Origin: Gammaproteobacteria bacterium | GTDB lineage: Bacteria > Pseudomonadota > Gammaproteobacteria > Ga0077536 | NCBI GenBank assembly: GCA_016191285.1 | Contig: JACPPA010000053.1 | Coordinates: 1 to 64,000 of the forward strand | DNA length: 64,000 bases | Direction of reading: 5' to 3' | Part shown: one piece after another, positions 7,184 through 15,846 of the stretch | Layout: every line of letters begins with the position of its first letter | Numbering within the stretch: position 1 is the stretch's first letter | Position numbers and translations under genes: made by a program | The notes under the pieces: generated by a model | Databases searched by the model: none | Told to the model about the DNA's origin: nothing | What the model saw: only the letters and a program-made list of their open reading frames with translations

Positions 7184-7711
7184 ATGAATGTTCAATATCA
7201 TGATCCCCGTGCCGCGCCACTAAAACCTCCTGAACCTTATGTGCTCAGTGCGGACTTGTCGCAGCCCGTGACGATTGGATTACTCGCGAACGGTTTCCCC
7301 GATTCAGTGGCCTTTCTCGAAGCGCTCGAGCAAGCGCTAGCGCCGGTCTTGCCGCGCGCCCGCTTTCGACATTACAACAAAGGCAATCCCTCGATCCGCG
7401 TCACCGAGTCCCTGCTCGCGACGATCGCGGGCGAATGCGCGGTGGTTGCCACCGCCTACGGTCACTGAGGCAGCTGCACTTCCGGCACCGTGCGTGACGG
7501 CATTGCAATCGCCAGACGAGGGTTACCGGCAGTGACGTTCGTGACCGACGATTTCTGGCCGCAGGGTGATTTCGTCGCCCAGGCGGAAGGCATGCCGACG
7601 ATTCCGCGCGTGCGCCTGCCGCATCCCGTCGCCGGCATTGGCAAAGTCGCGATGGCCGAACTCGCCCGCGATATTCGAGACGAGGTGCTCGCGCGCTTCG
7701 CGCGGTCATGA
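7184..7711 (+). CDS. UGSC-family selenoprotein with in-frame UGA (Sec95)
   Basis: The frame from ATG 7184 (GAGGAG at 7172-7177) runs to TGA 7466-7468 and continues without another stop to 7711, giving 175 residues. Around the TGA it reads VVATAYGH-U-GSCTSGTVRDG, the signature of the UGSC family, whose members carry Sec or Cys before GSCTS. Downstream, IAIARRGLPAVTFVTDDF and GMPTIPRVRLPHPVAGIG also fit. There is no Met start for the downstream half, so the two halves are one gene. A hairpin with a CGTGC loop follows the TGA. Sec95 and C98 form a U-x-x-C redox pair. The 3' end overlaps the next start (ATGA). The biochemical role of the family is not known to me. Confidence 0.87.
7469..7500 (+). 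promoter_or_regulatory. Candidate bacterial SECIS hairpin of the UGSC gene
   Basis: The stem CCG-G-CAC (7482-7488) pairs with GTG-A-CGG (7494-7500), six pairs with one G-A mismatch, around the pentaloop CGTGC (7489-7493). The loop G at 7490 has 21 nt between it and the TGA. The loop sequence is identical to, and its distance within one base of, the hairpin after the SelW-like TGA. Confidence 0.75.
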
Positions 7712-8784
7712 ACGCGCGTGCGGAGGCCTTGCTAAGCGCGGCTGACGAAGAAGCCGCACTCGAACTATTACACAACGCGCGTTGCACGGATGGCCTGCCG
7801 GTCGTGATCCCCACACCGGCGCGCGTCGCCCGCATGGTGCTCGCGAGCGGCCTGGACGGCGATATCGTGTTGGGTGAGATGGGGCCGCTCGGCGGCGCGG
7901 CCACGGTCGAAAAAATCGCGGTGGCGGCAGTCATGGCGGGTTGCTTACCCGATCACCTGCCGGTGGTGATCGCGGCGGTGCGCGCGATCTGTCAGCCCGC
8001 GTTTGATCTCTCCGAAGTGCAAGCGACTACGCACTGCATCGCGCCGCTCATCATCGTCAACGGTCCAGCCCGGCAGGCCTGCGGTGGGCTGGCCTCGGGA
8101 TTTGGTGTCATGGGCCCGGGTCATCGCGCGAACGCCTCGATTGGTCGTGCGCTCCGACTCGCCATGTTGAACATCGGAGGGGCACGGCCCGGCGAATCGG
8201 ATATGGCATTGCACGGCTCGCCCGCCAAGTTCACATTTTGTATTGCGGAGGACGAAGAGGCCTCACCGTTTCCACCGTTCCATACCAGTCTCGGTTATCG
8301 CGCGGAGCAGAGCGTGGTCACCGTCATCGGCGTGGAAGGGCCGCACTCTACTTTTTTCACCGGTGACGCGGATGATCCGAAGAGCGCCGAGCGATTATTG
8401 AACACGCTCGCCGCCGTGATCGCGAACCCCGGCAGCAATAACTCGCATCTCGGTGGCACCGCGGCGGTAACCGTCGTGCTCAATCCGGATCATGCAAGAG
8501 TGCTGGCGAGCGCGGGTTTCACGCGCGAGCCTATTCAACGAGAATTGAGCGCGCGCGCAGTGACGTCGCGCGACACGCTTGCTGCACTTAACACGAAAAT
8601 GTTGATTGGCCAGGAAGCATTGATTTCAGCGGTGCGCAATCCCCAAAACATCCACCTGCTGACCGCGGGTGGCTCTGGGCTCTATACGATGATCATGCCG
8701 TCATGGTGCGCGGGACCACACGGTAATATCGCCGTCCATCAGGAGATAGAAATAAACCATGTGTGCGCGATGCCAGCGCTTTAG
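7708..8784 (+). CDS. Conserved protein translationally coupled to the UGSC selenoprotein
   Basis: This 358-aa cytoplasmic protein shows no signal peptide or transmembrane segment. Its ATG overlaps the stop of the UGSC gene by 4 bp (ATGA), a strong sign of co-translation and a shared role. Visible features are a Gly-rich GPARQACGGLASGFGVMGPG segment, IGGARPGESDMALHG, NPGSNNSHLGGTAAVTVVLNP, and a Cys-containing C-terminus (SWCAGPHG, HVCAMPAL). I do not recognise a characterised enzyme family. The pairing suggests a two-component enzyme in which the UGSC protein supplies the redox centre; that is inference. Confidence 0.7.
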   Translation: MNARAEALLSAADEEAALELLHNARCTDGLPVVIPTPARVARMVLASGLDGDIVLGEMGPLGGAATVEKIAVAAVMAGCLPDHLPVVIAAVRAICQPAFDLSEVQATTHCIAPLIIVNGPARQACGGLASGFGVMGPGHRANASIGRALRLAMLNIGGARPGESDMALHGSPAKFTFCIAEDEEASPFPPFHTSLGYRAEQSVVTVIGVEGPHSTFFTGDADDPKSAERLLNTLAAVIANPGSNNSHLGGTAAVTVVLNPDHARVLASAGFTREPIQRELSARAVTSRDTLAALNTKMLIGQEALISAVRNPQNIHLLTAGGSGLYTMIMPSWCAGPHGNIAVHQEIEINHVCAMPAL

Positions 8785-8857
8785 CGTTGTGCTTGATCCC
8801 GCAACAACGTCCTTGCGCGGGACTTTAATCAATGACGCGTTGTTATCGTGGGGCCAT

Positions 8858-8922
8858 TGTGGGAGCGGCTTTAGCCGCGAAGGGGGTTCAATTAAGATTC
8901 GAAGCTCAAAGCGGCTCCCACA
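8858..8922. repeat. REP-type inverted pair
   Basis: TGTGGGAGCGGCTTTAGCCG ... TTCGAAGCTCAAAGCGGCTC CCACA forms a near-perfect inverted pair with a 10-15 nt spacer, between the UGSC partner gene and the PIN-like gene. The rest of 8785-9019 shows nothing recognisable. Confidence 0.8.
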
Positions 8923-9019
8923 ATGCGGCCCTACAAAGGGCCGCCAGCAGCACGCGAATGATGCAGGTTAGACGTGGAACAGACCCCAGCAGGTAATTCG
9001 GAATCGTCGAGAGAACCCG

Positions 9020-9679
9020 TTGCGAAAAAATTACGTCCTCATCGACTATGAAAATGTTCACGTAAAAACGCTATCGCTGCTGCACAGTGAACAATTTTGG
9101 GTGTACGTCTTCTTAGGACCCAAGAACACCAAACTCCATCGCGAATTAGTGCTCGCGATGCATGAATTCGGCAGCCGCGCGACCTATGTTGAATTGCATT
9201 CACCAGGTTCGAACGCGTTGGATTTTCATCTTGCGTATTATCTAGGCGCGCTCGTCCGGGATGATCCCGAAGGGTTCTTCCACATCATTTCTAAAGACAC
9301 CGGATTCGATCCGCTGATCGGCCATTTGAAATCCAAGAAAATTTCGGCCGCACGCTCAGTCGCCATCGAGGATATGCCGTGCTTCCGCCAGCAAGGCGAG
9401 CTGTCGACCAATTTGAGAGACGCGACTCCAATCGAATTGATTGCGCCGCATAAAATCGACGCGTTAATTAAACTCGCGATTGAAATTTTGCGCGGGCAAA
9501 AAAAAGCCAAGCCGGGAACCGAGAAAACGCTCCGCAGTACGCTCCGCGCCAAGTTGTCCAAGGACGTGAGCGACCCTGAGGTTGATTTGGTCCTGCGCCA
9601 GTTGCAGGAAGGTGGATGGGCGAAGCTTGAGGGTAAGAAAATGACTTATCCGTTGCTGGAGGGATCCAGCCAATCCTGA
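9020..9679 (+). CDS. PIN-like (NYN-type) domain protein
   Basis: This 219-aa protein begins YVLIDYENVH, with the first acidic residue of a PIN/NYN nuclease fold; further conserved acids are in NALDFHLAYYLG and IISKDTGFDPLIGHLKSK. Such proteins bind a divalent metal and cleave RNA. The C-terminal 70 residues (after KKAKPGTEKTLRSTLRAKL) look like a small helical winged-helix-type domain. The start is TTG, with no upstream Met in frame; the protein begins right at the conserved strand, so little is missing. Adjacent genes give no functional hint. Confidence 0.75.
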   Translation: MRKNYVLIDYENVHVKTLSLLHSEQFWVYVFLGPKNTKLHRELVLAMHEFGSRATYVELHSPGSNALDFHLAYYLGALVRDDPEGFFHIISKDTGFDPLIGHLKSKKISAARSVAIEDMPCFRQQGELSTNLRDATPIELIAPHKIDALIKLAIEILRGQKKAKPGTEKTLRSTLRAKLSKDVSDPEVDLVLRQLQEGGWAKLEGKKMTYPLLEGSSQS

Positions 9680-9720
9680 GTAGTCAGCGGATAAGCACTT
9701 GCACCCGGTGGCGATTGTCG

Positions 9721-11403
9721 TTAAGCGCTACCTCCGCGCAGTACCTGTCCCGCGCGCGCGCCGGTATCGCGACCGTGTTCAAACAGCACCTGACCATTGA
9801 CGATGGTGTATTCGACGCCTTGCGCCGGCATCACCAGGCGGCGCCCGCCACCGGGCAAGTCATGGCGCATCTCACCGCGTTTCTGCGAACCGACGCGCGC
9901 CAGATCAAAGATCGCGAAATCCGCGGCCAAGCCAGGGGCGAGCCGCCCGCGTTGCTGAATGCCAAACAAGGCAGCGGGTTCGGACGTAATCCGGCGTACC
10001 GCGTGCTCCAAGCTCATCACTTCACGCTCGCGCACCCATGTCCCCAGCAGATAAGTGCAATAGCCGGCGTCGCAGAACATGTCGACATGCGCGCCGCCAT
10101 CGGACAGCCCGATCATCGTCCGCGAATCGGTGATTAACTCCGGAATGCGGCTTTCATCCGAGTTGAATAATTCATAGGTGAATTGCATCGCCAAGCCATC
10201 TTCGATCGCGAGATCGAGAAAGGTATCGACCGCATCGTGGCCGCATTCGCGCGCGATCTCGGCGACATTGCGTCCGAGCAGCGGGCGCAGCGCCGCGTTC
10301 CCGACTTCGTGAATCACCGCGCGCACCCAATCGCCCCCAAAGATCATCGGCGTCTTCAACGCATCGCGAAAAGCGTCGCGAAATTTTTGCTCGCGATAAA
10401 TCGCTATCTGTTCTTCAGGTGTGCGATTGAATACCGGATTCCAACACGCCATGTTGGCGAATATGAACGGTTTGCGCAGATCGATTTGCACGATTAACGG
10501 GCGGCAGGTCACTTGCGGGATGGCGCCGCGCGCGAGCAATGGCGCGGTGCGGATTAGAGTGTCCTGCGGGGCGCTGGGCTGATCTTCGCGATTGAGCAAC
10601 GCCAACCACGTCACGGGGCGACCACTTTCGCGCAGTAGCATATCGAGCAATTCGTATTCGCTGTCGTCCACCACCGACACTTCATTCGTCAACGCGAGTT
10701 CGATAGTGCCGCGCCCCGCGTCGCGCAGCACATTGGCATAGCTGATGAGTTCCTCGCGACTGGCGTTGCGGCAGGCCAGCGGCCGGCCCTGATAGCCGAT
10801 GTGTTGCGCGACATTGGTGGTCGTGAATCCCATCGCACCGGCCGCCATCGCCTCGCGCAGGAGTTGAGTTATCTGTGCGGTTTCGTCGACAGTCGCCGCG
10901 CGTTCCATCGAAGCGTCGCCGAGCACGTAGTGGCGAAACGGCGTGAGCGCCGCCAGAAAACCGAGATTCAACCCCGAGCCGCGGCGCGCCGCGGCGTCCA
11001 TATATTCCGGAAAGGTTTCCCAATCCCAGGTGACGCCTTGGTTCAGGACATCGAAGGGGATGGCTTCCACGTTGACTAAATCCCAGGCCGCGATCGCGCG
11101 CGTTTCTGGCCGGCACGGCGCGAGGCCGACGCCGCAATTCCCCATCACCACGGAGGTAACGCCATGCCAGCAGGAGGGGGTGGTGATGTCGTCCCAACAG
11201 ATCTGCGCGTCGTAGTGCGTATGCGGATCGACAAAGCCGGGGGCGACAATTAAATCCGTGGCGTCGATGGTCTGTCTGGCGTGGCCCGAGACTTTGCCGA
11301 TTTCGACAATTTGCCCATTATTTACCGCGATATCGGCACGAAAGCGCGGCGCGCCGGTGCCATCCACCACCGTCCCATTTCGGATCAGAAGGTCGTAAGC
11401 CAT
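9721..11403 (-). CDS. N-acyl-D-amino-acid deacylase family amidohydrolase
   Basis: This 560-aa metal-dependent amidohydrolase of the D-aminoacylase/dihydroorotase superfamily has the N-terminal small beta domain (YDLLIRNGTVVDGTG), the metal-binding PGFVDPHTHYDAQ (H61, H63), GVTSVVMGNCGVGLAPCRP, and the late SDGGAHVDMF with the catalytic Asp. The C-terminus returns to the composite beta domain (GLAADFAIFDLARV). Family members hydrolyse N-acyl-D-amino acids or related amides. The start is well placed relative to the family. It stands alone between genes on the opposite strand. Confidence 0.88.
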   Translation of the reverse strand: MAYDLLIRNGTVVDGTGAPRFRADIAVNNGQIVEIGKVSGHARQTIDATDLIVAPGFVDPHTHYDAQICWDDITTPSCWHGVTSVVMGNCGVGLAPCRPETRAIAAWDLVNVEAIPFDVLNQGVTWDWETFPEYMDAAARRGSGLNLGFLAALTPFRHYVLGDASMERAATVDETAQITQLLREAMAAGAMGFTTTNVAQHIGYQGRPLACRNASREELISYANVLRDAGRGTIELALTNEVSVVDDSEYELLDMLLRESGRPVTWLALLNREDQPSAPQDTLIRTAPLLARGAIPQVTCRPLIVQIDLRKPFIFANMACWNPVFNRTPEEQIAIYREQKFRDAFRDALKTPMIFGGDWVRAVIHEVGNAALRPLLGRNVAEIARECGHDAVDTFLDLAIEDGLAMQFTYELFNSDESRIPELITDSRTMIGLSDGGAHVDMFCDAGYCTYLLGTWVREREVMSLEHAVRRITSEPAALFGIQQRGRLAPGLAADFAIFDLARVGSQKRGEMRHDLPGGGRRLVMPAQGVEYTIVNGQVLFEHGRDTGARAGQVLRGGSA

Positions 11404-11587
11404 GACAGCGTGCTCCGCTTATGATTGTCGTTTAATCATAGCAGTGTGGACCGGTGATGGTCGCTGTCAATTATGCCCGGTGCAGCGTTGCTTTATTGCG
11501 GTGCGCCAACCGGATGCAATGCGCCCTGCTACTTAGTTGATACCGCCATGGGCTATGCTCCGGACCTCATCTCGAGGTTCGGATTAC

Positions 11588-12550
11588 GTGAACACTAAAG
11601 ACCTTCACAAGTTTCTGTTCGATGGACTTCCCGTCCGCGGCGCGTTGGTACGGTTGACCGATAGCTGGCGCCAGGTGCTCGCGCGGCGGGCGAACGTCGG
11701 CGCGTTCTCGCCGCCGGTCCGCGCGTTGGTGGGCGAAATGGCCGCCGCCGGGGTGTTGATGCAATCCAGTCTTAAATTCGACGGCGTGTTGTTACTGCAA
11801 GTGCACGGTGATGGGCCGGTCAAGCTCGCGGTTGCCGAAGTGAAGTCGGATTTAAGTTTCCGCGCGACTGCGACACTGGTCGGGGAGGTTGGCGTCGAGG
11901 CGCGTCTCCAGGAAATGGTCAATGTGCACGGTAAGGGTCGCTGCGCCATTACCTTGGACGCGAAAGACCGGCAACGCGGCACGCAACCGTATCAAGGGGT
12001 GGTGCCGTTACATGACGATCAACGCCTGCCGCTCAACGCCTTTTCGCAGGTGCTCGAGCATTACATGCTGCAATCCGAACAGCTCGACACACGACTGATG
12101 CTGGCGGCGAACGATGACGTCGCCGCCGGTCTGTTGATCCAACGGATGCCCATCAGCGAAGCAGCAAAGCGCGCCGGTTTCAGCAACGAAGACGAAATCG
12201 GAATCAACGACGCGTTTAATCGGATTGCACACCTGTGCGCGACCGTGACGCGCGAGGAGTTGCTGGCGCTCGATGCGGGCACCTTACTGCAGCGGTTGTT
12301 TTGGGAGGAACCACTGCAGTGTTTCGAACCGCGGACGGCGCGCTTTCGTTGTTCCTGCTCGCGCGATCGTGTACGCCACATGCTGGTGGGACTGGGGCGC
12401 GCCGAGTTGGAAGACATTATCGTCGAACGGAATATGGTCGAAGTTGGCTGCGAATTTTGTGGTCAGCAATTTCAATTCGACGCGGTGGATGTCGGCGAGA
12501 TGCTGACTCCGGAGCGCGATCATCCCCCGACTTCGCGGGCGCTGCAGTAA
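11588..12550 (+). CDS. hslO: Redox-regulated chaperone Hsp33
   Basis: The 320-aa holdase chaperone is activated by oxidation. The N-terminal domain (NTKDLHKFLFDGLPVRGALV, LKFDGVLLLQVHGDGPV) and the C-terminal zinc site CSCS ... CEFC (CxC and CxxC) match Hsp33. Oxidation of these four cysteines releases zinc and unfolds the linker. I chose the GTG at 11588 because it aligns with the family N-terminus; upstream ATGs at 11537 and 11555 would add 11-17 unconserved residues. Confidence 0.93.
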   Translation: MNTKDLHKFLFDGLPVRGALVRLTDSWRQVLARRANVGAFSPPVRALVGEMAAAGVLMQSSLKFDGVLLLQVHGDGPVKLAVAEVKSDLSFRATATLVGEVGVEARLQEMVNVHGKGRCAITLDAKDRQRGTQPYQGVVPLHDDQRLPLNAFSQVLEHYMLQSEQLDTRLMLAANDDVAAGLLIQRMPISEAAKRAGFSNEDEIGINDAFNRIAHLCATVTREELLALDAGTLLQRLFWEEPLQCFEPRTARFRCSCSRDRVRHMLVGLGRAELEDIIVERNMVEVGCEFCGQQFQFDAVDVGEMLTPERDHPPTSRALQ

Positions 12551-12558
12551 TTAAAACT

Positions 12559-12590
12559 GGATAGACGAGTATTAATACCAACCAGGTTAA
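12559..12590. repeat. Dispersed repeat GACGAGYATTRATACC
   Basis: The sequence GGATAGACGAGTATTAATAC followed by CAACCAGGTTA recurs at 50648-50680 (AGATAGACGAGCATTGATAC) and, shorter, at 19840-19862 (GAGCATCAATACCGACCAGG). It is a conserved non-coding motif with no obvious hairpin. Confidence 0.6.
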
Positions 12591-12705
12591 GGTGCTGTGT
12601 TGGGTGATGTGGATAGGGCTTTCCGTCCCGGCGTGTTCTCGGCTTTCGCCGGGAAGGACCCAGTCAGGTCAGGCGTCCGCGCACGGCGCGGACAGCATTT
12701 CTTCA

Positions 12706-12733
12706 CTGGATTCCGGCGTGCGCCGGAATGACG
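12706..12733. repeat. Dispersed palindrome ATTCCGGC..GCCGGAATGACG
   Basis: GGATTCCGGCGTGCGCCGGA plus ATGACGATG is the same palindrome as at 505, 50625, 50757 and 50988. Confidence 0.65.
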
Positions 12734-12760
12734 ATGATGGCAATTTAAAAGGACACGCGC

Positions 12761-14035
12761 ATGTGGTCATTTGAAACCGATCCGGATTTTCAACAACAAC
12801 TCGACTGGATTGATGACTTCGTCAAGCGCGAAGTCGAACCGCTCGATCATCTATTGGGAAGCCAGTGGAATATCGGCGATCCAAATTTCAAACGCCTAGT
12901 GCGACCCTTGCAAGCCAAGGTTCGCGCACGTGGCCTTTGGGCGTGTCACCTCGGGCCGGAGCTTGGTGGCAAGGGCTACGGCCAGGTGAAACTCGCGCTA
13001 ATGAACGAACTTTTTGGCCGTGCGCGCTTTGGGCCGATCGTCTTTGGCGCACAAGCGCCAGATACCGGGAACGCGGAAATTCTGGCCCATTACGGCACAC
13101 CCGAGCAGAAAAAGCGCTTTCTTGAGCCCTTGTTGGCCAATGAAATCGTCTCCTGTTTCTCGATGACCGAACCACAGGGCGGCGCCGATCCACTGGTCTT
13201 TAAGACCACTGCGGTGCAAGACGGCGAGCATTGGGTGATCGACGGCGAGAAGTGGTTTTCGTCGAACGCGCGCTACGCCGCCTTTTTTATCGTCATGGCA
13301 GTGACTGATCCGGACGCGGCGCCGTATCGACGGATGTCGATGTTCATCGTGCCGGCCGACGCCCCGGGCGTTGAAATTAAACGCAACCTGACATTCTACG
13401 GGGAGCCCGAGGCAACCCACGCCTATATGCGTTACCACCAAGTGCGAGTTCCGGGTGAGAATTTACTCGGCGCGCGCGGCGACGCCTTCGTGGTGGCGCA
13501 AACCCGCCTCGGCGGTGGCCGACTGCACCATGCCATGCGCACCGTGGCGCAAGCGCGGCGCGCGCTCGAGATGATGTGTAAACGCGCGGTGTCGCGCGTG
13601 ACCCAGGGTGAAATCCTCGGGCGCAAACAAATGGTCCAAGAAAAGATCGCCGATTCGTGGGTGCAACTGCGGCAATTTAGACTGCTGGTATTGGAAACCG
13701 CGTGGCTGATCGACAAACAGCACGACTACAAAGCCGTGCGCAAGAATATCGCCGCGGTCAAGGCCGTGATGCCACAGGTGTTGCATGACATCGCGGCGCG
13801 TGCGCTGCATCTCCACGGCTCGCTTGGGATCTCGACCGAGATGCCGTTCGCCGATTGGGTCATGAATTCCTTCCATGTGGGGCTCGCCGACGGTCCGACC
13901 GAAGTGCACAAGGTCACCGTAGCGCGCGAAGTGTTGAAAGATTTCGCGCCGGCGGCGGATTTATTTCCCGAATATCACGGCCCAGCCGAGGCCGCGCGCG
14001 CCCATGCCCTCTACGATGATCTGATGGAAGGTTAA
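12761..14035 (+). CDS. Acyl-CoA dehydrogenase family protein
   Basis: This 424-aa FAD enzyme oxidises an acyl-CoA to the 2-enoyl-CoA. The N-terminal helical domain is followed by SCFSMTEPQGGADP and WVIDGEKWFSSNARYA, which contact FAD and substrate in the ACAD middle domain, and a C-terminal four-helix domain with LHGSLGISTEMPFADWV near the catalytic-base region and GPTEVHKVTVAREVL. It is longer and more divergent at the N-terminus than the short-chain enzymes and resembles the ACAD10/11-like or FadE-type branch. Substrate is unknown; an alicyclic or terpenoid acyl-CoA would fit the window. No ETF gene is nearby. Confidence 0.9.
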   Translation: MWSFETDPDFQQQLDWIDDFVKREVEPLDHLLGSQWNIGDPNFKRLVRPLQAKVRARGLWACHLGPELGGKGYGQVKLALMNELFGRARFGPIVFGAQAPDTGNAEILAHYGTPEQKKRFLEPLLANEIVSCFSMTEPQGGADPLVFKTTAVQDGEHWVIDGEKWFSSNARYAAFFIVMAVTDPDAAPYRRMSMFIVPADAPGVEIKRNLTFYGEPEATHAYMRYHQVRVPGENLLGARGDAFVVAQTRLGGGRLHHAMRTVAQARRALEMMCKRAVSRVTQGEILGRKQMVQEKIADSWVQLRQFRLLVLETAWLIDKQHDYKAVRKNIAAVKAVMPQVLHDIAARALHLHGSLGISTEMPFADWVMNSFHVGLADGPTEVHKVTVAREVLKDFAPAADLFPEYHGPAEAARAHALYDDLMEG

Positions 14036-14046
14036 CGCTTAACGCG

Positions 14047-14086
14047 GTGCATTCCCCCTCTTCCCTCGCGGGAGAGGGCCGGGGAG
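14047..14086. repeat. CCCCCTCTTCCC palindrome
   Basis: CCCCCTCTTCCCTCGCGGGA and AGAGGGCCGGGGAGAGGGGG fold on each other. Related palindromes occur at 33159-33195 and 59693-59728. It sits between two convergent genes and could act as a bidirectional transcript-end structure. Confidence 0.6.
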
Positions 14087-14120
14087 AGGGGGCAAAAAAT
14101 TAGCAACAATCAAATGCTCC

Positions 14121-14918
14121 TTAACGTTTCGTCGCCCGCGTCATCAAAAAATGTTGACGCACGATGTTATGCCGGAAGTAGCGTTTGATTAAGGTCTCGA
14201 ACTCGGCGCGAAATGTTGCTAATCGCGGCTGATCGTTCGCCAACGACTGGACCAGTTTAACGATGGGCGCGGCAGTGGCCTCGAAGGTGTTGCGATAGTG
14301 TTGTGGGCTTAACGCCGATGTTGCCATCAGCTCGCGCTCAAACGCGAGATCGGTGACCGCCGCGCCGAGCCGCTCGCGAACCACCTGCGGATCGCCCCAC
14401 AACGTGGTCGGTGGCACGCCGGGCGGCGGTGCCAGGTATCGATTGACGAGCGTGAATAATTCTCCCGTGAAGAGTTCCGGCGGCCAGGTCGAGAAAGCGA
14501 TAGTCCCGCCTGGTTTCAACACGCGCAGCATCTCGGCGATAGTGACTTCGGGTCGCGGACCAAACATATGCCCGAATTGGCTTACGACGAAATCGAACGA
14601 TTGATCCGCGTATGGCAGCGCTTCGACATCGCCTTCGGTGAATTCGATGTCGACGTCCGCCATGCGTGCATTGAAACGCGCGCGTTCGAGCAGCGCCGGC
14701 GCTAAATCCAGTGCTTTGACGCGCGCTCCCAGGCGCGCCGTGGATACCGCTACCACACCGGTGCCGCACGCGACATCGAGCACGGCAGCCCCTGGCTTGA
14801 TGCCAGCGAAATTGACCAGCAAACCCGCCGGCGGCGTGGTCACCGCTTCCAGCGGCGCGAACAATGCCCAACCTTCACGTTGGGCTGCTTTGAAATTCGC
14901 AAAGGGATCTTTTTCCAT
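14121..14918 (-). CDS. Class I SAM-dependent methyltransferase (UbiE-like)
   Basis: This 265-aa Rossmann-fold methyltransferase has motif I VLDVACGTGVVAV (45-57), an acidic motif II residue at KALDLAPALLERAR, motif III-like EGDVEALPYADQSFDFVVSQFG, and motif IV LRVLKPGGTIAFSTW, all typical of the UbiE/Methyltransf_11 group acting on small molecules. The substrate is unknown. An ATG follows a GAGGTGCCCC sequence. It is convergent with the acyl-CoA dehydrogenase and divergent from another methyltransferase. Confidence 0.88.
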   Translation of the reverse strand: MEKDPFANFKAAQREGWALFAPLEAVTTPPAGLLVNFAGIKPGAAVLDVACGTGVVAVSTARLGARVKALDLAPALLERARFNARMADVDIEFTEGDVEALPYADQSFDFVVSQFGHMFGPRPEVTIAEMLRVLKPGGTIAFSTWPPELFTGELFTLVNRYLAPPPGVPPTTLWGDPQVVRERLGAAVTDLAFERELMATSALSPQHYRNTFEATAAPIVKLVQSLANDQPRLATFRAEFETLIKRYFRHNIVRQHFLMTRATKR

Positions 14919-15050
14919 GGGGCACCTCGTTGGGGGAATTCACCCCTACCTTAGCCATAAGCGAGGATTTGGACTAGTGTGCGGTAATGATCCAGGTTCA
15001 TCGTGGGGCAGTTCGTCCACGCTTCACCGCTAACGGGAAGGACGAGCACG

Positions 15051-15701
15051 ATGCGCGGCTACTCAGTCAAAGTGGAATCAGTTTTCATCGGACGTGTGAA
15101 TTTCCGTATTCGCTCGTTGCTCAATGTTTCGCAGTTCTCGGACCCTAAAGGCGAGGCCGCTGCCGTCGGCATCTCGTCGACGGCGTGGCCGTTGTTTGGC
15201 GTGATCTGGCCGTCTGGACGCGTGTTAGCCGACGCGATGAGCCGCTTCGAATTCGAAGGCAAGCGCATTCTTGAGCTGGGCTGCGGAATCGGCTTATCGA
15301 GCTTGGGCCTGCATCGCCGTGGCGCCAATGTCGTCGCCACCGATCGGCATCCGTTGGCCGAGGCGTTTTTGATTGAAAATATGGTCTTGAACGAGCTTGG
15401 TCCGATTAAATACCGCACTGCGGATTGGCGCACTGCAGACAGCACACTCGGTGAGTTCGATGTCATTATCGGCAGTGACGTGTTATACGAACGCGAGCAC
15501 CCAGCGCTGGTGGCGGATTTCGTGGCGCGCCACGCCGCATCGCGCGCGGAAGTCCTTATTGTCGATCCGAGCCGGGGTTTCCATAATCAATTTAGCCGTC
15601 GCATGCAGGCGCAGGGCTTTGTTTGCTCGCAACAGCAGTTGACGGGCGCGCTCACCGGCGGCTATATGTCCAAGGGACAGACGCTGACCTATCTGCGATA
15701 A
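15051..15701 (+). CDS. Lysine methyltransferase-like (METTL-type) SAM methyltransferase
   Basis: The 216-aa protein has ILELGCGIGLSSLGLHRRGA as SAM motif I and VVATDRHPLAEAFLIENMVLN next, the pattern of the Methyltransf_16/NNT1 group that often modifies protein lysines. Further motifs are FDVIIGSDVLYEREH and VLIVDPSRG. The upstream VGISSTAWPLFGVIWPSGRVLA matches the W-P-x-G element of that group. The start at 15051 is chosen for the GGAAGGA Shine-Dalgarno upstream; 16 extra upstream codons look non-conserved. Substrate is unknown. Confidence 0.8.
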   Translation: MRGYSVKVESVFIGRVNFRIRSLLNVSQFSDPKGEAAAVGISSTAWPLFGVIWPSGRVLADAMSRFEFEGKRILELGCGIGLSSLGLHRRGANVVATDRHPLAEAFLIENMVLNELGPIKYRTADWRTADSTLGEFDVIIGSDVLYEREHPALVADFVARHAASRAEVLIVDPSRGFHNQFSRRMQAQGFVCSQQQLTGALTGGYMSKGQTLTYLR

Positions 15702-15846
15702 AAGACGGTGCTGCGCGCCCTTGGAAGATCTGGGGTGCGTGGTGGACGAAATGGCGCTCACAAAAACCGCACTTCGATTTTCAAATGGCATGCTCTACCA
15801 TGCGTCCGCGAACCGGAAAATCTTCCACTCAAATCGAGACTCGATA

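Noticed and set aside
7490-7711. Independent 73-aa gene downstream of the UGSC TGA
   Set aside because: It lacks a Shine-Dalgarno and its start would cut off the GSCTS motif; it is the continuation of the UGSC frame.
14121-14918. Possible ubiE (ubiquinone methyltransferase) assignment
   Set aside because: Motifs are shared by many small-molecule methyltransferases, and the neighbouring genes are not ubiquinone genes.
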